Source: CBDFLD01 sp965249005 | Lineage (GTDB): Bacteria; Acidobacteriota; UBA6911 | Direction of reading: 5' to 3' | DNA length: 64,000 nt | NCBI GenBank assembly: GCA_965249005.1 | Contig: CBDFLD010000016.1 | Location: 310,001-374,000 of the forward strand | Shown: positions 35,491 through 44,452 of the stretch, piece by piece | How the letters are laid out: every line of letters begins with the position of its first letter | How positions within the stretch are numbered: position 1 is the stretch's first letter | Translations under genes and position numbers: made by a program | Notes under the pieces: generated by a model | The model's input: the letters and a program-made list of their open reading frames with translations, nothing else | Told to the model about the DNA's origin: nothing | Database searches by the model: none

Positions 35491-36708
35491 TCAAGGGCTC
35501 GATGGGGAACGTGTTGTGCGTCCCGTCTTCCCCGACACCGTCTGTTGTAGTTGATCGACTCTATTCAATCGAACGTCCGACAGTCCCGGACTCACCTTGA
35601 TGAGCCGTCGCATTATTTCACTGGCTGTCGAGGTTGATAGTCCGTCCGGCGACACGTAGTTCAACCGGATCTGCCCTTCAGACTGGGTTAATTGATAAGC
35701 AACCACCTCAGAAAACTCTTTGAGGGAGTGTGCAAAGGCCTCGGAGTGAATCGCACTGCCGTCCCCGAGCCGGACCACATCATTACAACGTCCGATGACC
35801 GAGTCGAATTGCTGGTCGAAGGCTGATTCGTTGGGATCGCACGAGATGAGATCCCCTAGACGATATCGAACCAGGGGCACGCAACGAGGATACAGCGTGG
35901 TAATGACAATCTCGTGAGCGCCGTCCACTACTTTCGAGGGTTGTCCCTCTACAAAAAAGTGCCTCCAGAAGACAGCGTACCGCCCGTCGGCTTGCTGGTG
36001 CGCAATCGGCCCCGTTTCCATCGAGCCATATTCCATGGCCACCGGGACGCCGAGAACTTCCGAGATCAACTGTGCACTGTCGGTGCGCGGAAAGGACTCT
36101 CCTGTCCCGATCGCGACCTTCAATTGGAGCGCTTCGAAACGTGACTGGAGGTCCCGATTGATCCTCACCAGCCGGTCGAGAGCCACGGAATAGCCGATCA
36201 GAAAAGCCGGCTGGAACTCGAGCAACCTCTCCGCTGCCCCCCTCAGTCCGGGTTCACTAAGGTCGTAGGCCGAATGGCGATAGTACCCAAGCAGCCGGTC
36301 CTTGACGCGACGCTTGAGACTGTTGACTCTTCCCCGAAGCCCGGCGCCCAGAATATGACTGTGCCCCCAGACTAGGAACAGGCGATCGCTGGGCTCCACC
36401 CCGAACCAGCTTCGTCCAAGCCATATATCCTTGGTAGAGAACTCGAGTTCGGAATTCCACGAAGCTACTTGAACCGGTTGAGCCGTCGAACCTCCAGTGG
36501 TGCGAGTAAAGTCATCGGCCCGCGTCTTGTTCCTCAGATCCCCGGACGGATCCTGCAGCGTGCGTTTATCCATCGTGGGAACCACGGCCTGGAATTCGGA
36601 CCAATCTGCAAATCGGTCGGGCAGGCGTCGCTCCTTGTGCAATCTGTGGAAATACGGCACCTGGTTGCGGATCGAGGCCCACTGGACATTGAACTGCTCC
36701 AGCGCCAC
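35491..36708 (-). CDS. CapK/PaaK-like adenylate-forming enzyme, likely frameshifted near its start
   Basis: Related to phenylacetate-CoA ligase: TRTTGGSTAQPVQV is the ATP-binding loop, and MEYGSMETGPIAHQQ and LVRYRLGDLI are family segments. CapK-type members occur in capsule loci and are thought to activate an acyl or amino-acid substituent. The frame open from 36708 starts with GTG and lacks the usual N-terminus. In a neighbouring frame an ATG at 36809, directly after the stop of the upstream glycosyltransferase (TAAATG), reads KLRSSRVRPLVEEQRLF... and IREWRW and then loses the frame where LEQFNVQW continues. A one-base loss near 36700-36710 would explain this. Confidence 0.75.
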   Translation of the reverse strand: MALEQFNVQWASIRNQVPYFHRLHKERRLPDRFADWSEFQAVVPTMDKRTLQDPSGDLRNKTRADDFTRTTGGSTAQPVQVASWNSELEFSTKDIWLGRSWFGVEPSDRLFLVWGHSHILGAGLRGRVNSLKRRVKDRLLGYYRHSAYDLSEPGLRGAAERLLEFQPAFLIGYSVALDRLVRINRDLQSRFEALQLKVAIGTGESFPRTDSAQLISEVLGVPVAMEYGSMETGPIAHQQADGRYAVFWRHFFVEGQPSKVVDGAHEIVITTLYPRCVPLVRYRLGDLISCDPNESAFDQQFDSVIGRCNDVVRLGDGSAIHSEAFAHSLKEFSEVVAYQLTQSEGQIRLNYVSPDGLSTSTASEIMRRLIKVSPGLSDVRLNRVDQLQQTVSGKTGRTTRSPSSP

Positions 36709-36809
36709 TCCCGAATCTCGAGCGGAGAGCGCGCCTTCCCGTAGAATAACCGCTGCTCCTCGACCAATGGTCGGACTCTAGACGAACGTAGTTTCTCGAC
36801 TCCTAACAT

Positions 36810-37955
36810 TTACAATACCGTGGAGACTCTTTCCTTGAAGCGCTCCTGAAAATGTCTTGCCGTAAAGCTCTCATGCAGCCTTCCGAACCCTCTTGCTCCC
36901 ATCTTGCTGCAGAGGCCAGGATCGTTCAGAAGAGCGTGAAGCACAGAATAGAGCTCTTGCTCATCGCTTTGGTCTTTCAACAGAAAGCCCGTTTCACCAT
37001 GAACGATCACGTCCTCGGCGCCCTGGTCCCAACAGCCGACGCATGCCTTCCCCTCGTTCATCGCCTCCAGGAATGTTAGCCCGAACCCTTCTTGGGTACT
37101 GGGCATCACAAACGCGTAGCACCGTCGATACAATTCCCGCAATACCTCCACCGGAACCCATCCTGGGAAAAAGACGGATTCGCCGATACCCAGCCGGATG
37201 GCTACCCGCCTCAACCGGTCGATGTCTTCTCCCGGGCCGGCAAAGACGACCTGCAGGTGCCCGAATCCGTTCCGCAGCAAGGGAAGCACGTTCAGTAGTT
37301 CCGTATGACCCTTTTGGCGCTCATCGGGATCGATCCTCGCCACGTGCAACAACATTCGATCGCCGATGGATCTCCGGATCCCATCGGCTGCCTCGAGCGT
37401 CAGTTGTCCATCACTCTTGACAGGCAAAGTCGGGTTGAGCTCAAATCCGGGGGACAGCCCAAGTGGACACGCGTGCCCTTTGAATCTTCCCATTACTTGT
37501 TTCATCTTCTTCAAGGTGAATTCCGAATTGGTCAAGCAAAGGTCAGCCTTCCTGAACGACTGCCGACTCACCTTCCGAATCCTCTTCCAGGCCTCGGATC
37601 CATGCGCGAAGATAACTGTCTGAACGAGATTCAGGTTGGCAACTGGCAGAATCGGAAGAGCCAATGTCACGTGGTCAAAACAGAAAATAGGCTTCCACGA
37701 AAGCGCCTGTATAAGCTTCAGAGAAAACCGCATTTTGTTTCCCTTCATCGCATCGAAGCGAACCTGACTAGGAAGAAAGTCCGGACGGTCCGATGCATTC
37801 TCCAGCAGACTAATCACCGAGAGCTTCATTCGCCGTTCGGTGGCGAGGTCGTTCAACGCATGGAGAATATTGAGATTCGTGGTGGCAATACCGCCACACA
37901 GTCCTCGTGCGCCGGTCATGGCAAAGACTATTTGGGTGCGGCGGTATCTTTTCAC
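36810..37955 (-). CDS. Glycosyltransferase family 4 (about 381 aa)
   Basis: The sequence has the GT-B layout: N-terminal TGARGLCGGIATTNLNILHA, a donor domain with LLHVARIDPDERQKGHTELL, and the E-x7-E motif in STQEGFGLTFLEAMNEGKAC. I prefer the GTG at 37955, whose GTGA overlaps the stop of the polymerase gene (translational coupling); the longer frame from 38042 would overlap that gene by 90 bases. Confidence 0.88.
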   Translation of the reverse strand: MKRYRRTQIVFAMTGARGLCGGIATTNLNILHALNDLATERRMKLSVISLLENASDRPDFLPSQVRFDAMKGNKMRFSLKLIQALSWKPIFCFDHVTLALPILPVANLNLVQTVIFAHGSEAWKRIRKVSRQSFRKADLCLTNSEFTLKKMKQVMGRFKGHACPLGLSPGFELNPTLPVKSDGQLTLEAADGIRRSIGDRMLLHVARIDPDERQKGHTELLNVLPLLRNGFGHLQVVFAGPGEDIDRLRRVAIRLGIGESVFFPGWVPVEVLRELYRRCYAFVMPSTQEGFGLTFLEAMNEGKACVGCWDQGAEDVIVHGETGFLLKDQSDEQELYSVLHALLNDPGLCSKMGARGFGRLHESFTARHFQERFKERVSTVL

Positions 37956-39511
37956 AGAGGTTTCTTGGACTGATGCATGGATAGTACAACCGAATCGCGG
38001 CTGACCACTTTCGGGTCTCTTGATATGAACTCCATGAACCACGGCCCGGCGAAATAGATCAGCAGGATGAATATGATGAATGTTTGCAGGATACCACCGA
38101 TCATGTAGGCAATCTCACCTTCGAAGCTAATGAAGTGTTGAATGAAGATTACGGTAGCGCTAGACATCGCAATCATCGGGACGGGAGAGAATTTGAACAG
38201 CGCACCGTAGACCCCGCCGACAAAGGTACCCAGCACCAGGATGCAGAAGAACATCCCTATGAAACCGAAGTCTATGTAAAACTGTGCCATGTAAGCGAGA
38301 CCAACGGAGGTGCCCTCCTCCTCCCCTGCAACGACCGCACCGGCGTATTGGCTAACCAGCCACGAATTGGATCCGAGATTGGGCTTTTCGGGAAAGAGAA
38401 ATCGTGGTTTGGCGACATGCTCGAACACTCGGCCGGTCAGCATCCCACCCTCATGAGGCACGACCTCCGGCACCCGATCCAAGACGAGAGAAAAGTAACC
38501 AATTCCGGACGACATCCGAGTCACCAGAGCTTCGAAAGCGGAAAACAGATCTAGGTTCTGCATTGCTTCCTGAACGATCCCTGCAAACGAACCGACCTTT
38601 TCCATGGGCGAGCCAGAAATATCTCCCGACACAACTGCCGGTCTCCAATTCGGCTTGACCCCGCCTTCCCAGATCAACGCCATGCCGACGAGCAGGATGC
38701 ACATGATTGCCAACGACGTCATGATGCGCCGGCGGTACTGACGCTCGCCCTTAGACTTCAGATGAAGATGCAGGTCGGTCAGAAGCGCGATTACGATATA
38801 GAAGAGCAGCTCCTTGAAGTTTGACATGACCGAAGCGAACCGGGGAACCATCGCATAAATGAGAGCGGCTATCCCGTAGAGGTAGCCTCGCCGGCGGCGA
38901 ACGATAACAAAGATCAACAGGAAAAGGAGAACCTCTCGAAACGATATCAGGTTGGTGATGATCTGCGATACGCGAAACGCTATGGCGGCAGGCGTGATTT
39001 CAATGAACCAGTTGATGGAGTAGAGCGCAATGACACTCCAGAATAGTCGTTTGACGTTGTACCGCGGCCCGATAGCCTGCTTGCTGTCCTTGAAGGACGG
39101 GCACTTGTTAAAGAACGGGTACAAACCGACTCTCATCCCGACAGCGAGGACAAAGAGTCCCGACACAGACAGCAGGACCGCAAAGTCCAGGTTTCCGTAA
39201 AAGGGCAACGCAGGGAAGTGGCCTGTGAAATGATTGTACGCATAGCCCAGCACTATGAAGAGCCACTGATAGGCCATACAGAAAACCAAGACAGGGGGGT
39301 TTTCCTTGCGCCAGAGAATGCCCGCAACAGCAAATAGAACGAATACACAAAAACCGAGCACTGCGGACAGGCTGACGGCTCCCACCGCAACGCCCGCGAT
39401 TGCCCCGCGCCAGATGAACCTTCGCTCCAACGGATAGTCCTTGAGCTTCTGGGGGCGCGCGCGGACGTTGAAGCCTTGCTTTGCCGTTGCCTCAGCCACG
39501 GAGTAGGACAT
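37952..39511 (-). CDS. Wzy-like polysaccharide polymerase / O-antigen ligase-type membrane protein (519 aa)
   Basis: A hydrophobic protein with about ten or more membrane segments (for example AVSLSAVLGFCVFVLFAVAG, VLLSVSGLFVLAVGMRVGL, TVIFIQHFISF, IGGILQTFIIFILLIYF) and a large periplasmic loop between about residues 290 and 390. This is the usual build of Wzy polymerases, which are poorly conserved in sequence. It is the only such protein in the locus, and its neighbours are glycosyltransferases, a Wzx flippase and Wza/Wzc. The chosen ATG at 39511 (MSYSVAEA) has AGGTGG upstream and overlaps the upstream gene by 20 bases. Confidence 0.8.
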   Translation of the reverse strand: MSYSVAEATAKQGFNVRARPQKLKDYPLERRFIWRGAIAGVAVGAVSLSAVLGFCVFVLFAVAGILWRKENPPVLVFCMAYQWLFIVLGYAYNHFTGHFPALPFYGNLDFAVLLSVSGLFVLAVGMRVGLYPFFNKCPSFKDSKQAIGPRYNVKRLFWSVIALYSINWFIEITPAAIAFRVSQIITNLISFREVLLFLLIFVIVRRRRGYLYGIAALIYAMVPRFASVMSNFKELLFYIVIALLTDLHLHLKSKGERQYRRRIMTSLAIMCILLVGMALIWEGGVKPNWRPAVVSGDISGSPMEKVGSFAGIVQEAMQNLDLFSAFEALVTRMSSGIGYFSLVLDRVPEVVPHEGGMLTGRVFEHVAKPRFLFPEKPNLGSNSWLVSQYAGAVVAGEEEGTSVGLAYMAQFYIDFGFIGMFFCILVLGTFVGGVYGALFKFSPVPMIAMSSATVIFIQHFISFEGEIAYMIGGILQTFIIFILLIYFAGPWFMEFISRDPKVVSRDSVVLSMHQSKKPL

Positions 39512-40637
39512 CTTCCACCTTTCGGGCGCTTTTGGTGATATCGAACAACTCCAGCGCCCTCTTCTTCCCCGCATCCCCTAGTCGCTCTCGCAACACGTCA
39601 TCGTTCGCAAGCCGTGTGATACAGGCGGCCAGCTGATCCGGGCGATGCCTGTCGACCAGGAAACCGGTCTCGCCATCGCGAACGATCTCGGGCGTGCCCC
39701 CTACCCTAGTTGCAATAACGGGCAGTCCACTGGCCATGGCTTCAATATTGACGTTTGGCGCGGGATCTTCGTATCGAGACGGAACCACGAGCATATGCAG
39801 CTGCGCATAGACCGACTCGATCCTGTCGGTCCAACCGGCAAATCTGACGTATTCCTGCAGATGATGCTTCAGAATGAAATCGAACAAGTACTGATGATAG
39901 GCAACCTCCTTGTCGAGCTTGCCCACCAATACGAAGCGACACCTCGATGTCGTTGCTGCAACCATCTCTGCGGCTAACAAGAAGTCTTCGATCCCCTTCT
40001 TTATGCTGAATTGCCCGGCAAAACCCACAAGAACCTCAGCTGTCTCATCTCGCCGCTCCCGGATTTTCTCGCTTGATGCCGGGTGAGAGAACTTGTCGAG
40101 GTCAACACCGTTGTGCACCACAAGCGTCTTCTCTTCCGAAACCCCCACTCTCAAGAATCCTCTTTTGACAGCCAGCGAATTCATCACAACCCTAGAACTT
40201 GTCCGGTTGATCCATCGGGCCACCCACCGAGAAACGAGGCTGTCATCGGGAATGTCGCCCACATAAAAAACAATGGTCCTCCGAAGCACGAACCTCAAGA
40301 ACAGGATAGCCGGTAAGGCATTGACAAAGGCATGGACGTTCAGAACGAGGACGACCCGGCATCGCCGTTTGACACAGGTAACGACCACGACCACGTAAAG
40401 TATCGGCATCTGTAGAATATTGATGAGCGTCCAGAGGGGATGAGCCCGACCCAGGTACCCGAACGATGTCTTCGTGAAAGGAAGATTGTGCCGCGTCAGC
40501 AAGCGACTCACAGTCCCATCCTCCCACCTAGAGATCAAGAAAACCGGCCTCACGCGCTTCATGTGAAGCAAAGATGTGACAGCCCTCGTTTCCCTGCCGA
40601 AGGCCTCAGCGCCCATTCCCAATATCAGACTGTTCAC
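39492..40637 (-). CDS. Glycosyltransferase family 4 (381 aa)
   Basis: A GT-B enzyme. A hydrophobic N-terminal stretch (LYVVVVVTCVKRRCRVVLVL) may associate with the membrane. The donor domain has VLVGFAGQFSIKKGIEDFLL and the acidic motif EDPAPNVNIEAMASGLPVIA, then GGTPEIVRDGETGFLV. It extends the repeat unit, with unknown sugar. It overlaps the polymerase gene downstream. Confidence 0.92.
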   Translation of the reverse strand: MNSLILGMGAEAFGRETRAVTSLLHMKRVRPVFLISRWEDGTVSRLLTRHNLPFTKTSFGYLGRAHPLWTLINILQMPILYVVVVVTCVKRRCRVVLVLNVHAFVNALPAILFLRFVLRRTIVFYVGDIPDDSLVSRWVARWINRTSSRVVMNSLAVKRGFLRVGVSEEKTLVVHNGVDLDKFSHPASSEKIRERRDETAEVLVGFAGQFSIKKGIEDFLLAAEMVAATTSRCRFVLVGKLDKEVAYHQYLFDFILKHHLQEYVRFAGWTDRIESVYAQLHMLVVPSRYEDPAPNVNIEAMASGLPVIATRVGGTPEIVRDGETGFLVDRHRPDQLAACITRLANDDVLRERLGDAGKKRALELFDITKSARKVEDVLLRG

Positions 40638-40658
40638 GATTCAAGTCACCCAAACACT

Positions 40659-41387
40659 TCAGCGCCGCGGATGCCGGCAAATGGCCAAAATCTGTCCAAA
40701 GGGTCTAGGCGCGGTGCCCTCTCTAAGAAACGGGTTGTGAAAGTGACGTGCCAGAATTCGAATGAGTCGCCATCCTACGAGGGTCGAGTACCTGTTGGAC
40801 CATTCGAGTGGCCAGAAAAACGACAGTTTCACCTCCGAAAAGTGCGGGCTCAGGCTTTCCGCGAGTTCCTCCGGCTTGTACTCACGGACATGATTGGCGT
40901 CCCATCTCCGATCCGGCCGCCACTTGGGAGTCGTGACCATGAAAACGCCATTTGAGGCAATCACTCTTCGGACCTCCTGCAGGCACAGATCCGGCTCTTC
41001 AAGGTGCTCAATCACATCGGCGAGCAGGATGGTGTCAAAGAAGCCCTCTCTGAATGGAAGGCTGTAGCAATTTCCCTGTACTACGGAGCAGTTCGTAAAG
41101 GGACGCAGCATGTGGCGCGCCAGCTCCACCCCAGATCGGTCCGACTCGACTCCGAAGACCTCGCGCGATCTCGGGCTCACGCGGCCCATGAGGTAACCGT
41201 CGCCGCATCCGACGTCGAGCACCCGGCTCGCATCGGTGATTCTCTTCACCAGCACCTCATACCTTGCAAACAGCGGCGGGTTGTACAGCCGAGACCGTCG
41301 CTCACATTCTTCCCAATGATAGGCACCAGACGCGGCATACTTGCCGAAGGCAACAGCTTGCGGAACTGCGGGTTGAAGTGCACTCAC
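40659..41387 (-). CDS. Class I SAM-dependent methyltransferase (242 aa)
   Basis: A Methyltransf_11-type enzyme. Motif I is RVLDVGCGDGYLMGRV, followed by VFGVESDRSGVELARHML, DTILLADVIEHLEEPDLCL and VFMVTTPKW. Its ATG overlaps the stop of the upstream glycosyltransferase by 4 bases. It probably methylates a sugar of the exopolysaccharide, inferred from its place. Confidence 0.9.
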   Translation of the reverse strand: MSALQPAVPQAVAFGKYAASGAYHWEECERRSRLYNPPLFARYEVLVKRITDASRVLDVGCGDGYLMGRVSPRSREVFGVESDRSGVELARHMLRPFTNCSVVQGNCYSLPFREGFFDTILLADVIEHLEEPDLCLQEVRRVIASNGVFMVTTPKWRPDRRWDANHVREYKPEELAESLSPHFSEVKLSFFWPLEWSNRYSTLVGWRLIRILARHFHNPFLREGTAPRPFGQILAICRHPRR

Positions 41388-42598
41388 GCTGCGCTCTCCT
41401 CTCTAGTATTCAGAACCGTCCCGAGGGCTCTTTCCAGGCCATCGGTGGCCCGCTCCATCGAGTAGTCGTCCGCTTTTCGCAAGACCGCCGCTCGGGTCGA
41501 ATCGTTGTTTTGTCGACAAAGTTGGAACAAATCCTTCATCCGGGCCAACAACAAATCCACGCCGCCCAGAGGAAAAGTGAATCCCGTCCGCCCTTCATCA
41601 ATGAGGTCCGGGGCACAACCCACGGCATCGCTCACAACAGCCGGCTTGCCGCACGCCATTGATTCGTTGATGACAAGACCCCACGTCTCCGCCCCATCCG
41701 ATGGAAGGACAAGAGCATCGGCCATTTGATAATAGGTGGGAAGATCCGTCTGGTTGCAAAACCCCGAGAAATGGATCCGTCCATGGAACTCCCGTGCCTT
41801 CTCCTTGAGACTCAGGCACAACGGACCGTCCCCGACGAACACCACGTGCACATCCTCGAATGCGGGGTCGCGAACGAGTTCGATGGCGGCTCGGATCAAG
41901 TCGGTGGGGCGCTTCTTCTCGGTCATCTTTCCGACGAAAGCGAAGACAAAACCTTCCTTGGAAATTCCGAAGCGGTGTCGAAGAGCATCCGCTGCCCCAT
42001 TCTCGGCCGCCTTCGCAGCCCGATCTGCAAAGAAGCGATTGTCGACGAAGTGAGGCACGAAAAACAACGCGTCGTCCAGCACCCCGTAGTGCTTCAGGTA
42101 GTCCCTGTTTCGGAAACCGACGTGAAGATGGGCGCTCAATCGCTGCAAGAACCAGCGATACGGGAGGTACTTGACCGCAGTGACCCAACGAGCCCGTGGT
42201 GTGCACAGCTGTGAATCACTCCGCATCAGGACGGGAACTCCGTGCTTGGAACAAGCCCCGATCGTCTGGAGCGAACTTTTGTGATTCCACCCCACAACCA
42301 AAAATGCGTCAAATTGCCTGGCCTCGATTACATCGTGGATCTCAGGAGTGTCACAGCCTGAGAAACTCGCCACGCTCGGGTTGTCTGCAACGTTTCGTAG
42401 CCACGAGAACCGGTAGCCTTCGAGTAAACCCGGCGTGTCCCACTCGAACTCCACTCCAAAGCCCGCGCTCTTTTGGCCTTGGGCACTCTGCCGGTGGGCG
42501 TAAAAAATCTCCAAATCAAGCCGGGACGCCAAGTGTCGAAACCACGGCGAATAGTATTGAATGGGATGCGTGATACTGACCCCGACCCGGTAACTCAT
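41384..42598 (-). CDS. Glycosyltransferase family 4 (404 aa)
   Basis: A GT-B enzyme with N-terminal RVGVSITHPIQYYSPWFRHL, donor domain FVFAFVGKMTEKKRPTDLIR, and the E-x7-E motif in AETWGLVINESMACGKPAVV. I chose ATG 42598, which overlaps the stop of the upstream SGNH gene by 4 bases; the frame stays open to 42700 but that part overlaps the other gene. Sugar specificity is unknown. Confidence 0.92.
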   Translation of the reverse strand: MSYRVGVSITHPIQYYSPWFRHLASRLDLEIFYAHRQSAQGQKSAGFGVEFEWDTPGLLEGYRFSWLRNVADNPSVASFSGCDTPEIHDVIEARQFDAFLVVGWNHKSSLQTIGACSKHGVPVLMRSDSQLCTPRARWVTAVKYLPYRWFLQRLSAHLHVGFRNRDYLKHYGVLDDALFFVPHFVDNRFFADRAAKAAENGAADALRHRFGISKEGFVFAFVGKMTEKKRPTDLIRAAIELVRDPAFEDVHVVFVGDGPLCLSLKEKAREFHGRIHFSGFCNQTDLPTYYQMADALVLPSDGAETWGLVINESMACGKPAVVSDAVGCAPDLIDEGRTGFTFPLGGVDLLLARMKDLFQLCRQNNDSTRAAVLRKADDYSMERATDGLERALGTVLNTREESAA

Positions 42599-43752
42599 GA
42601 CGCGTCCACACTCCTGGATAGGATTCCGGCTGCCCTCAAAGCCGGGGATAGAATGCGTGCCACCGCGCGGTGAGCTTCCGGCGTCCAGTGGCCGTTCCAA
42701 CGAAAATAGACCGGCTCGTCGGCACTCATCCGGCCGAAGAGAGCCGGTGTTGTCAGATTGAGGTACCAGGTCCCTTCCTCGGTCAACCGCCGGGCCAGAA
42801 GTTCATGTTGCAGGACGGGCTCTCCGGCTAGCAGCACCAGGAGCTGCGAACCTTCGGCGTTCGTCTCCCAGCGCAGCTGCTGGAGAAGACGGTTCAAGAG
42901 CCGAACCTGTTCTTCACAGCCTATGGGCTTCGAGCGGTCCGCAGCGGAAGACTCATTCGTGATTGGGCGAGTGGTGGCCGCGGCCTTCTCCCCTTGCGCC
43001 CGCCCTGAGAGTACGGAATAAACCAGCCTCACAAGATCCGAGTTCTTCGAGAACCAGTGGGCCGTGCGCGAGCGTCGCTCCACTGGAGACTTGAAAAGAG
43101 ACGTATACGTCGAGGGCACCTCGTTGAGGATGCCGTGGTCCCAGAACGTCTCCTTGCTCACCGGGATGTTCTGCAATCGCAGATGATCTTCTTCTGCCAG
43201 TTCGAAGTAAGGCTTCGCCCGGCCATAACGTACGGAGTACATGTTGTCCCGATAGTCATTTTGGTAGACCGTCAAGACGATCAGATCGGGTTGATAGGTG
43301 CGGACATGGTGTCGGTAGAGCAATAGTTCCTGATCGGTTCCGTATCCCGGGATACCAAAGTTGAGGCACTCCACGTCCGGGTTGCGTGCCGCGATGAGAT
43401 TGCTGAATCGTTCACCCTCTCGTACCCCCATTCCCCAGGTAAAGGAGTCTCCGATGAAGGCGGTGCGCGCTTTTCCGTTCCTCTGGACCTGAAACTCTTC
43501 ATCCCAGAACCCTTGGGTGTTGCTCCGGACCGCAACTCCTTCCACATCGACCAGGTCCATCAATTGTGTGATACCTGGTTTCATTCGCCAGCCAAGGAGA
43601 CGATCATACTGAAGCACAGAAAACATGGTGTCGGAGTGGCGACCGATCCACACATTCGAAATGCGGAGAAGGGACTCAGCCACGAGGAGACCTACGGCTG
43701 ATCCGGCAACAATCAGAGCTATCGAGCTAGCAAGGCTACGCCAACGCATCAT
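42595..43752 (-). CDS. Membrane-anchored SGNH/GDSL-type hydrolase or acyl-esterase (385 aa)
   Basis: An N-terminal membrane helix (residues ~8-28, SIALIVAGSAVGLLVAESLL) is followed by an SGNH-like domain: block I is TAFIGDSFTWGMGVREG (Ser in GDSF), block II-like is NFGIPGYGTDQELLLY. The C-terminal RWNGHWTPEAHRAVA contains the His of block V (HWTPEAH, AlgX/J-like spacing). It probably adds or removes acyl groups on the polysaccharide in the periplasm. This is based on fold and context. Confidence 0.8.
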   Translation of the reverse strand: MMRWRSLASSIALIVAGSAVGLLVAESLLRISNVWIGRHSDTMFSVLQYDRLLGWRMKPGITQLMDLVDVEGVAVRSNTQGFWDEEFQVQRNGKARTAFIGDSFTWGMGVREGERFSNLIAARNPDVECLNFGIPGYGTDQELLLYRHHVRTYQPDLIVLTVYQNDYRDNMYSVRYGRAKPYFELAEEDHLRLQNIPVSKETFWDHGILNEVPSTYTSLFKSPVERRSRTAHWFSKNSDLVRLVYSVLSGRAQGEKAAATTRPITNESSAADRSKPIGCEEQVRLLNRLLQQLRWETNAEGSQLLVLLAGEPVLQHELLARRLTEEGTWYLNLTTPALFGRMSADEPVYFRWNGHWTPEAHRAVARILSPALRAAGILSRSVDAS

Positions 43753-44452
43753 GATTTCTATCCTGTTGGGGCCGTACTCCTTCCACGCAGATACCCGCTC
43801 CGTTGATTACGCGTGCTTCATCCTCTACCTGCTCGATGGTCGGGATTCGGCTGTCGAGGTAAGACTTTTCTTGGACCCGATCAAATCCTGCCTCCTGGAA
43901 CAGGAGAACGAGGCTCTTGGTATCGTACATCCATTTGTGCGCGTGAAAATTCGTCTGCCTTCGGTAGAGCCTGTAGAGCCAGGAACCCGCTCCAGGCTCC
44001 GAATCCATATGCAGGGACTTCATGAACTCTCTGGCGGGATCGTCTCCTGACTTGGATCCTTCTTTAGCCTCCAGGTACTGGTTGATGAGATACTCCAGAT
44101 CGGGGACCACCAGGCGACACACACCGGACGGTCTCAAAACTCGCCGGCATTCCAGCAGCAGAGATCGCGCGTGATCACGCGGTAGATGCTCCAGCAAGTG
44201 GGATGAATAGATCGCGGCAAAGTGGCGGTCCGGGAACGGTAGGCGCTTTTTGACGTTCAGCCGCCGGACGTTCCTCGGCCAGGGGATCTGGCTCTGGCGT
44301 CTGGGAACGAGGCCGATCAGGCTGAGCAAGTTCCTTACGCGCGGATGTCGTGCCAGAACCACCTGAAAAGAACCGTCGACGTTGAGCCAGTCGTCCGGCG
44401 CCGTCAGTCCGCAGCCAAGGTGTAAACGCTCTACTCTGGACTCACTTATGTG
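43736..44452 (-). CDS. SAM-dependent methyltransferase-like protein (238 aa)
   Basis: The N-terminal motif RLHLGCGLTAPDDWLNVDGS is typical of a family of predicted SAM methyltransferases found in polysaccharide loci, followed by FAAIYSSHLLEHLPRDHARS and LRPSGVCRLVVPDLEYLI. The ATG at 44452 (MHISESR) is preferred over 44470. The gene overlaps both neighbours by a few bases. Substrate unknown. Confidence 0.87.
   Translation of the reverse strand, partial: HISESRVERLHLGCGLTAPDDWLNVDGSFQVVLARHPRVRNLLSLIGLVPRRQSQIPWPRNVRRLNVKKRLPFPDRHFAAIYSSHLLEHLPRDHARSLLLECRRVLRPSGVCRLVVPDLEYLINQYLEAKEGSKSGDDPAREFMKSLHMDSEPGAGSWLYRLYRRQTNFHAHKWMYDTKSLVLLFQEAGFDRVQEKSYLDSRIPTIEQVEDEARVINGAGICVEGVRPQQDRNHDALA

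Noticed and set aside
37305..37973. Plus-strand open frame of 222 codons in the exopolysaccharide locus
   Set aside because: It lies antisense to a well-conserved glycosyltransferase and has no domain.
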